Assembly (NCBI GenBank): GCA_030428695.1
Contig: JAUIEM010000137.1
Location: 1 to 22,219 of the forward strand
Length of the DNA: 22,219 nt
Direction of reading: 5' to 3'
Origin: a bacterium
Lineage (GTDB): Bacteria; Planctomycetota; J058; JAJDCP01
The position numbers and the translations under genes are program-made. Of the stretch, positions 14,475 to 20,233 are shown in pieces. The notes beneath the pieces were generated by a model. It was not told the origin of the DNA, ran no database searches, and worked only from the letters and a program-made list of their open reading frames with translations. How positions within the stretch are numbered: position 1 is the first letter of the stretch; the number at the start of each line of letters is the position of its first letter.

Positions 14475-16572
14475 GACGCACCCCGAGCTTGAGAAACACC
14501 CCCTCGCCCCCGCCGGGTTCGTCGACCCGCAGCGCGAAGCTCTGCGCCCCGCGCGGCAACGCGACCCGCGCGAGGCAGCGCGGACCGACCTCGAGCTTCG
14601 CGCTGTCGGCGCTCGCGCTGACGGCGAACGCGAGCCGACCGCCGGGGAAGTCGAGCGGCCCGAGCGCTTCGGGTACGCCGTCGCGCACCAGCGCCCCGGC
14701 CAGCCCCTCCTCCTCCCGCGCCACCCGCAGCGCGAGCGGCGTGCCCTCGCCGACCCCGAGCTCGACGCCGAAGGCTGCGGCCCCGAAGTCCGCCAGGTAG
14801 CCCTCGACCCGCCACGGCGGCGCGAGCTCGAGAGCGAGCCGGCCGGCCTCCGCGGCGAGCGCGCTGCGCCCGTCGATGCGCCAGGTCGAGCCGTCGCTGC
14901 CGCGCATCTCCTGCGGGCCCGGGCCCGACCACAGCGGCCGCGCCTCCCCCCAGCTGCGCTCGAGCCCGGCGGCCGACGGGAGCAGCGCCCACACCCCGAA
15001 CGCGCACAGGATCGCGAGCCCCGCGGCGAGGCCGAGCCAGCCCAGCGGCGCGCCCTCCGCGCGGCCGGGCAGGGGCAGCGACGCACGGTGCCCGGAGCGG
15101 GACGGAGGCCGCGCGCCGACCTCGAGCTGGGTCTTCGCTGCGGCGGCCTCCTGGGCTTCCCAGAAGCCGATCGGACGCACCGCCGGCCCCGTCGGCACCA
15201 CCTCCAGCAGCCGCCCGGCGCGCAGCTCTTCCCGCAACTCCGCCAGCGCCGCGAGCAGCGCGGTCGGGTCGGGGTAGCGGTCTTCGGGCCGCTTGGCGAG
15301 CAACCTCTCGAGGACCGCCTCGAAGCCGACAGGCACCTCCGGCCGCGACGGTCGGATGCGGCGCGGGGCCGCGTAGCTGTGTAGGAAGATCAAGCTGGCC
15401 GCCGAGTCGCCCTCGAAGGGCATCGCCCCGGCGAGCATGCGGTAGAGCAGCACCCCGAGCGCGTAGAGATCGGCGCGCCCGTCCGCCTTCGCCCCTTTGC
15501 GAGCCTGCTCGGGGGCCATCGTCTCCGGCGTGCCGAGCAGGTCGCCGGTGCCGGTCAGGCCGGTGTCGTCGTGGACCGAGCGCGCCAGGCCGAAGTCGAG
15601 CACCTTGACGTGCGCCTTCGGGCCGACCATCACGTTGCCGGGCTTGATGTCCCGGTGCACGATGCCCTTGCTCCAGGCGTGCTCGAGGGCGGAGGCGATA
15701 CCCCGCGCGATGGTCAGGCTCTCGCCCAGGCTCGGCTGGCGCTCGTCGAGCAGCTCGCCGAGGTTCTGGCCCTCGAGGTACTCCATCGCGAAGTAGAGCC
15801 GCCGGCTCTCCTCGTCGAGGTCGACGGTGAAGATCTGCACGACGTGGGGATGCGTGAGCGCGGCGGCGGAGCGCGCCTCCTTCAGGAAGCGCTTGCAGAA
15901 GGCCGGATCCTCGGTGTAGCCGCGCGACAGCACCTTGAGCGCCACCGTGCGCTGGAGGGCGAGCTGGGTCGCCCGGAAGACGATCCCCATGCCGCCCTTG
16001 CCGATCTGGGTGTCGATCACGAAGTCCCCGAGACGCTGGATGTTCGCGGTCTCCGGACCGGACAACGGCTGCTTCCGCCGCGCGGCGCTCGGCGGCGTGC
16101 GCAGGGTGACCGGCGTCGGGCTCGGGACCGCCTCGGTCGCGTCCGGCTCGGGCGGCTGCAGGGCCTGCTGCCGGAGCGTGCTCGACATCCGCGCCTGGCG
16201 CTCGATCGCGTGCAGCAGGGTGCGCGTGAGCAGGGTCGCGTTCAGCTCGCTCTTGGCGAGGTAGTCCTGGGCGCCCGCGTGGACCGCGTGCAGGCCGAGG
16301 CTCGCATCCTCCAGGCCGGTCAGGACGACGATCGGCACCTCGGGATGGCGGTCGTAGATGCGCTGGATCGACTCGAGGCCGAAGCTGTCCGGCAGCGACA
16401 GGTCGAGCAGCACCGCGTCGTAGGAGGAGCAGCCGAGCTGCTCGAGGGCCGCCTCGAGGCGCTTGACGTGCTGGACCTCGAAACGGTGGCTGGTGATGCG
16501 GTCGAGCATGAACTGGAAGAGCTCGGCGTCGCCCGGATCGTCCTCGACGAATAGAATCCGGATCGCGTCCAC
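14464..16572 (-). CDS. Receiver domain - Ser/Thr protein kinase - transmembrane protein
   Basis: A 702-residue protein with an unusual order. Receiver domain (about 5-125): acidic residues in VEDD, phospho-Asp57 in LLDLSLPDS and Lys107. Linker: 125-178. Complete Hanks-type kinase (about 181-445): GKGGMG at 191-196, Lys213 in VALKVL, Glu232 of helix C, HRDIKPGN at 306-313, DFG at 326-328 and APEQ near 353. A Pro/Arg-rich stretch follows, then one membrane helix (about 511-532) and an extracytoplasmic beta-rich C-terminal domain of about 170 residues with no recognised family. Phosphorylation of the receiver by a histidine kinase, plausibly the one encoded next, could gate the Ser/Thr kinase. 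The start is GTG 16572, 2 nt after the ligase stop. The downstream gene overlaps it by 11 nt. All catalytic residues are present, so it should be active. Confidence 0.9.
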   Translation of the reverse strand: MDAIRILFVEDDPGDAELFQFMLDRITSHRFEVQHVKRLEAALEQLGCSSYDAVLLDLSLPDSFGLESIQRIYDRHPEVPIVVLTGLEDASLGLHAVHAGAQDYLAKSELNATLLTRTLLHAIERQARMSSTLRQQALQPPEPDATEAVPSPTPVTLRTPPSAARRKQPLSGPETANIQRLGDFVIDTQIGKGGMGIVFRATQLALQRTVALKVLSRGYTEDPAFCKRFLKEARSAAALTHPHVVQIFTVDLDEESRRLYFAMEYLEGQNLGELLDERQPSLGESLTIARGIASALEHAWSKGIVHRDIKPGNVMVGPKAHVKVLDFGLARSVHDDTGLTGTGDLLGTPETMAPEQARKGAKADGRADLYALGVLLYRMLAGAMPFEGDSAASLIFLHSYAAPRRIRPSRPEVPVGFEAVLERLLAKRPEDRYPDPTALLAALAELREELRAGRLLEVVPTGPAVRPIGFWEAQEAAAAKTQLEVGARPPSRSGHRASLPLPGRAEGAPLGWLGLAAGLAILCAFGVWALLPSAAGLERSWGEARPLWSGPGPQEMRGSDGSTWRIDGRSALAAEAGRLALELAPPWRVEGYLADFGAAAFGVELGVGEGTPLALRVAREEEGLAGALVRDGVPEALGPLDFPGGRLAFAVSASADSAKLEVGPRCLARVALPRGAQSFALRVDEPGGGEGVFLKLGVRRGE

Positions 16573-16574
16573 CG

Positions 16575-18014
16575 TCAGGCCTCTTTCCAGCCCCGCTTGA
16601 TGTTGTCCTTGACCCATCCCTCGACCAGGGAGTCGAGCCGTTCCCGGCTGCTCGCGACACGCAGGCCGGTCTTCAGCGGGTCCTTGCGGGAGGGGCTGAA
16701 GTCGGTGAAGTGGACGACGAAGGGCGGGTAGTCCGGATCGGTCTCGTGCTTGTGGGTCGCCATCGCGACGTACTTGCGCACCGCGGTCTTGCCTTTGGTC
16801 GCCTTGGTCCACACCTTGCGGTCGACCACCTCGGTCTTGGCGAGGTCGATCTGCTCGGCGGGCTGGTCGTGCTCTGCGAAGGGCACGATCGAGTAGACCT
16901 GGCTGAGGCCGATGTCCTCGACGACCGGCTTCTTGTCCTCGCGCTCGCGCACGATCACCGGATGGATCAGGCTGAGGAAGGGCATCAGGCCCTCGGCCTC
17001 GTAGCCGCGCTCCTCGTCGTACGAGACGACCATGCGCCGCACCGGGCGCTCGCTGTCGTCGAGATGCAGGAGGTCGCTGCACTTCAGCTCGAGCACGATC
17101 TCCGGACGCACCCAGCGGCACAGCGTGCCCTCGCGGTTGGCCATGCGGTAGCTGCTCTCGACCTCCATCGCGCTCAGCCGGGTGTGCCAGGTGACGCGGT
17201 CGGCCTCTTCCAGCCCGGTGCTGACCGTGCCGAGGATGTGGAAGCCGCCGTCGTCGCGGCGGAGGGCCACCGTCAGCTCGCGCACCGTGCCGACCTCGGC
17301 GGTCTTGCGCTCGCCGAAGGCGACCACGCAGGCGTCGACCGTGACGATCGGCTTGACCTTGTAGATCGTGCCGAAGCTGTGGCGCACGACCAGGCCTTCG
17401 CACTGCTTGGTCTCGACCCAGGAGGCGTAGTGGGCGGCGACCGAGGCGGGCTCTTCCGCCTCCTCTGTCTCCGGCGGAGCGCAGCGCTCGGCCCCGGCGA
17501 AGAGCTCGTGGAGACGTCTCCAGCGGACGGCGTACTCCTCGCTGAAGAGGTCGTTGCCGTCCTCTTCGAGCAGGTCGAAGGGGGCAAACTGCAGGCGCTC
17601 GGCCTGGCTGCCGTCGGAGAGGGTGCGGGCGACGTTGTGGACCCGGGCGCGCTCGTGGGTGCCGGGCACGTACAGCTCGCCGGGGATCAGGATCTCCCCG
17701 ACCTCCGCCAGCCGCTCGCTCGCCTCGTCGGTGACCGGTACGCCGCCGACGATACGGCCGTTGTAGGCGAGCAGCAGCACCTGGCCGTCGCGCTTGAGCA
17801 GGAACCAGAGCTCGCCGTCGAGCTTCCGCGAGATGAACATCGGCGCCTTGGGGATGTCCCGGGTCTCGCGGCCGGGGATGACCGTCCGGTAGCGCTTGGC
17901 GACGTGGCGCTTGTAGCCGCGCAGGCGGGTGGCGAGGGCCTTGTCGTTCAGGGCGTCGACGCCGCCCTTGAAGCCCGGACCGTACGGGGAAGTGTCGCCG
18001 AGGTTCGTCGTCAT
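16575..18014 (-). CDS. ATP-dependent ligase-like nucleotidyltransferase (DNA or RNA ligase)
   Basis: A 479-residue protein with covalent-nucleotidyltransferase motifs. Motif I is KLDGE, with adenylate-accepting Lys64 (64-68). The motif III region comprises GELYVPG (112-118) and FAPFDLL (143-149). Motif IV is EGLVVRH (206-212) and motif V is YKVKP (218-222). An OB-fold-like region follows (about 240-355), with a GTVSTGL loop and WVRPEIVLELKCSDL (301-315), as in ATP-dependent DNA ligases. About 60 residues precede motif I. A C-terminal part (360-479), with KYVAMATHKHETDPDYPPF and a basic end, matches nothing I recognise. It should seal nicked or broken nucleic acid using ATP, but DNA versus RNA cannot be settled by eye. 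LigD primase, nuclease or Ku genes are absent. The ATG overlaps the stop of protein B (ATGA), and kinase translation starts 2 nt downstream. Confidence 0.8.
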   Translation of the reverse strand: MTTNLGDTSPYGPGFKGGVDALNDKALATRLRGYKRHVAKRYRTVIPGRETRDIPKAPMFISRKLDGELWFLLKRDGQVLLLAYNGRIVGGVPVTDEASERLAEVGEILIPGELYVPGTHERARVHNVARTLSDGSQAERLQFAPFDLLEEDGNDLFSEEYAVRWRRLHELFAGAERCAPPETEEAEEPASVAAHYASWVETKQCEGLVVRHSFGTIYKVKPIVTVDACVVAFGERKTAEVGTVRELTVALRRDDGGFHILGTVSTGLEEADRVTWHTRLSAMEVESSYRMANREGTLCRWVRPEIVLELKCSDLLHLDDSERPVRRMVVSYDEERGYEAEGLMPFLSLIHPVIVREREDKKPVVEDIGLSQVYSIVPFAEHDQPAEQIDLAKTEVVDRKVWTKATKGKTAVRKYVAMATHKHETDPDYPPFVVHFTDFSPSRKDPLKTGLRVASSRERLDSLVEGWVKDNIKRGWKEA

Positions 18015-18700
18015 CCGCCCACCCTCTTCAGCTCGAGGTTCGAAAGGTGCAGGATCAGCAGGTACGACTCGCCTTCGACGCGGCCTTCGAGGAAGCCGAA
18101 GTAGGGCGTGCCGTTGCGCTGGAAGATCAGCCGGCCCTTCTGTTCCTTCGAAGGGCTGCGCAGGAGCATCATCTGCTTCTTGTCGTGCAGCTCTTTGGCG
18201 ATGTTGAACAGGAAGTCGAAGGTGACGCCGTCGTGGTGCTTGAGCTGCATCTTGCGGCTGAACGCGAAGCGCCGCACGACCGCCTTGATCGGCATCAGCT
18301 TGCCCATCCGCCACATCAGCGGGATCTCTTCCCCAACGGTCGGCTCGGTGTCCTGAAAGTCCTCGCGGGCGAGCTCGTTGCCCTCGTTGTCCTCGCGCAC
18401 CTGGAGCACCCGCGCGCTGTACAGCACCGAGCCCTCCGTGTCGATGTAGACCCGGTCGACGAGCTCGGTGTCGATCTCGGGGTCGCCCTGGATCAGCGCC
18501 TCGGCCAGGCTGTCGAGGTCGCCGTGCTCGACGAGCAGGTCTTCGAGGGTGTGGCCCTCGGTCGCCTTGATCAAGCGGACGCTCGCGACCGCGCTGCCCT
18601 CGGGTGACTGGTAGAAGATCTTCGCCTTGCCGCTCGGGCCGACGACGTCGATCTTGGCGTTGCGCTGCTTGGCGTTGGTCAGTTGCAACTTGCGCGGCAT
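18011..18700 (-). CDS. Conserved-looking protein of unknown function, ligase-associated (protein B)
   Basis: A 229-residue soluble protein; family not recognised. It starts at ATG 18700 with GAGG 8 nt upstream, overlapping the stop of protein A's region by its ribosome site. The N-terminal part (1-45) is basic (MPRKLQLTNAKQRNAK). A helical acidic middle follows (LEDLLVEHGDLDSLAEAL at 52-69). The C-terminal half alternates strands and helices and holds distinctive blocks: RRFAFSRKMQLKHHDGVTFD (143-162), AKELHDKKQMMLL (168-180), IFQRNGTPYFGFLEGRV (192-208) and LLILHLSNLELK (214-225). There is no signal peptide or membrane helix. The ATGA overlap with the ligase gene implies equimolar, coupled synthesis and probably a physical complex. 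A nucleic-acid-binding accessory role is plausible but only inferred. Confidence 0.8.
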   Translation of the reverse strand: MPRKLQLTNAKQRNAKIDVVGPSGKAKIFYQSPEGSAVASVRLIKATEGHTLEDLLVEHGDLDSLAEALIQGDPEIDTELVDRVYIDTEGSVLYSARVLQVREDNEGNELAREDFQDTEPTVGEEIPLMWRMGKLMPIKAVVRRFAFSRKMQLKHHDGVTFDFLFNIAKELHDKKQMMLLRSPSKEQKGRLIFQRNGTPYFGFLEGRVEGESYLLILHLSNLELKRVGG

Positions 18701-18710
18701 CGGAGGTTCC

Positions 18711-19316
18711 TCAGAAGCTGAAGTCGAGCTCGCCGTCGAAGGGGTCTTCCTCTTCTTCGACCTCGAGCGGGTCGGGCAGCTTGAGCTCACAGAACGCGAA
18801 GTCGACCGGCTCGCCGACGAGCCCGAAGATCCCCTCGCCGTTCTGCAGGATCAGCATCGGCGACTGGCGGAAGCCGCGGGTGTAGTTGAACACGGTCTCG
18901 AAGACCTCGCCCTTCTTCAGGCGGGCCTTGAGCTTCTCGCCGAGGCCGTCCTCGTCGAACTGGTAGACCGCGGTTACGACCAGGTCGAGGATGCGGCTGT
19001 CCGGCACCGGGCCGCTGAGCTTCTGACACGTACCGAGACTGGACTGCAACAACGGCAGCGGCGTGCCGTCGCCGTCGACCGCGACCAGATCGGCCTTCTC
19101 GACCGGATCGAAGCTCTCGTCGATATACAGCGAGGCCGTAGTCCCTGGCGGCAGGAGCGCGCTGCCGTCGACGGTGAGGTAGCCGGTGCGGCAGGGGTTG
19201 CCCTCGCCGTCGACCACGATCCTGCGTTTGCTGCCGTAGAGCTTGCGCCGCTCGACCCGCCCGAGCGGCAGCCGGCTCTCCTCCCCGTCGAGCTCGACGA
19301 CGACTTCCCGTGCCAC
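18711..19316 (-). CDS. Protein of unknown function, first gene of the ligase operon (protein A)
   Basis: A 201-residue soluble, mostly beta protein; family not recognised. The start is GTG 19316 with GAGGG 6 nt upstream; the open frame continues upstream without a better signal. Visible blocks are RRKLYGSKRRIVVD (23-36), PCRTGYLTVDGSALLPPG (41-58), LYIDESFDP (63-71), LVVTAVYQF (112-120), FNYTRGFRQSPMLILQNGEG (143-162) and an acidic tail (EVEEEEDPFDGELDF). The tail suggests partner or basic-protein binding. The three cysteines (42, 97, 176) do not form an obvious zinc motif. It heads the run A, B, ligase, kinase, histidine kinase, regulator. I looked for a Ku fold and found no convincing match. 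A function tied to the ligase is inferred from position alone. Confidence 0.78.
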   Translation of the reverse strand: MAREVVVELDGEESRLPLGRVERRKLYGSKRRIVVDGEGNPCRTGYLTVDGSALLPPGTTASLYIDESFDPVEKADLVAVDGDGTPLPLLQSSLGTCQKLSGPVPDSRILDLVVTAVYQFDEDGLGEKLKARLKKGEVFETVFNYTRGFRQSPMLILQNGEGIFGLVGEPVDFAFCELKLPDPLEVEEEEDPFDGELDFSF

Positions 19317-19463
19317 GGTGGTCCCTCGCTGTCGTGCGGAGCGTGGATCCTCCGGGCTTGGCGGGCGGAAGTCAAGGACTTGCTGGGGTTTGTTGGCGCG
19401 GCGGCTTACCCTCCTGGGAGGCTGCGAACATGTCGGACATCGCCTCCAGGGAGAACGTGGAAC

Positions 19464-19943
19464 ATGCTCGGCGCCCTCCCCCATTACCGTGTTCTGCCCG
19501 GGTTCCTCGATCGTACGGAGCGTCTGGAGCTCGAAACGCTCGCCGCCGCTGCGGACGGCTGGCAGCCCGGGCGGCAGGGCGGAGGCTACCGGAAGCTGCC
19601 GCTCGGACCTTCGGCGCTGGTCGATCGCCTGACCGTTCGCAGCCGGGCGCTGTGTGAGGGTTTGCGGATCGTCGGGAGCGACCGCTACCTGCTCTGGTAC
19701 CCGCGCGGCGTGGGCATCCCCGCGCACCGCGACCCGGCGCTGGCGGACGGGCGGGCGCACCTGCGGCTCAACGCGCTCGTCTCGCTCGACGGCCCTCCGG
19801 GGCGGCTGCGGCTGGCGGGGCGTCCCGTCGTCCTCGACCCCGGCGACGCGGTGCTGTTTCGGCCCGACCTGCTGGTGCACGAGGTGGTCCCGGCGGACGG
19901 GACGCGGCTGCTGTGGTCGTGGGGATGCAATGTGGATAGGTGA
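19464..19943 (+). CDS. Small 2-oxoglutarate/Fe(II)-dependent oxygenase
   Basis: A 159-residue protein with the double-stranded beta-helix oxygenase signature. The iron-binding HxD is His88-Arg-Asp90 (IPAHRDP), the distal histidine is His139 (LVHEVVP), and Arg148 (TRLLWSWG) stands where 2-oxoglutarate is anchored. Between them lie LRLNALVSLDGPPGRLRL and the GDAVLF turn typical of the 2OG-FeII_Oxy superfamily. It is shorter than prolyl hydroxylases or AlkB (about 190-220) but holds the whole core. Its substrate (protein side chain, nucleic-acid alkyl group or small molecule) is not evident. The ATG at 19464 has AGGGAG 10 nt upstream. It is divergent from the ligase operon across a 147-bp gap, so the two could share regulation. 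It is the last gene with host-like composition. Confidence 0.8.
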   Translation: MLGALPHYRVLPGFLDRTERLELETLAAAADGWQPGRQGGGYRKLPLGPSALVDRLTVRSRALCEGLRIVGSDRYLLWYPRGVGIPAHRDPALADGRAHLRLNALVSLDGPPGRLRLAGRPVVLDPGDAVLFRPDLLVHEVVPADGTRLLWSWGCNVDR

Positions 19944-20175
19944 TGGGCGGGCCATGGGGGCTCCTCGCGGATCTTTGGGCTCGCGGGGATCTCTGCAAGG
20001 CGGGGGCCGAACCTGGGATGTGGTCGCGTGCGTGATTGGGTCGCGGGTTGGGTTTCGGATGCGGTGCGGGTTTCACGGGGGGTGCAGGTGTTGGGTTGCG
20101 CTTGGGGGGGTGTCGCGTAATGCGGGGATGCGCAGGATGGGGCGACAGTGGGGCTGATATTGGGGCATTGCGTGA
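19944..20175. other. G-rich non-coding tract at a composition boundary
   Basis: No gene is supported between the oxygenase stop and the last in-frame stop before the kinase frame. The plus strand is strongly G- and T-biased and C-poor, with many GGG to GGGGGGG runs (notably 20060-20170). It separates very GC-rich DNA from roughly 50% G+C DNA. The G runs could fold into quadruplexes. Open frames here (for example from 20036) have no coding signature. Confidence 0.6.
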
Positions 20176-20204
20176 TCGGTCAGAGCACCTTCATGTTCGA
20201 TTGC

Positions 20205-20233
20205 TCGACACCGAAGCCGCAAGTCAAGTATGC
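20205..20233 (+). promoter_or_regulatory. Candidate sigma-70 promoter for the atypical kinase gene
   Basis: TCGACA (20205-20210), a 17-bp spacer and TATGCT (20228-20233) give five and four matches to the consensus boxes. If real, transcription starts near 20240, after the ATG at 20230. Translation would then begin at TTG 20266, which has GGAG 6 nt upstream. Confidence 0.35.

Noticed and set aside
14429..16660. A 743-codon minus-strand frame over the receiver-kinase gene, ending with a short MKK-like start near the histidine kinase
   Set aside because: The competing frame contains all kinase motifs; this one is compositionally biased and domain-free.
18030..18050. GGTTCGAA as a possible tRNA T-loop
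   Set aside because: It lies inside the coding sequence of protein B and no cloverleaf can be drawn around it.
16710..18104. A 464-codon plus-strand frame antisense to the ligase
   Set aside because: Val/Leu/Gly/Asp-rich mirror of the ligase coding strand without recognisable motifs.
18011..19316. Proteins A and B as a divergent Ku pair
   Set aside because: A loose similarity of the TGYLTVDG...ID...DP stretch of A to the Ku core was considered, but spacing and the other Ku blocks are missing. No claim is made.
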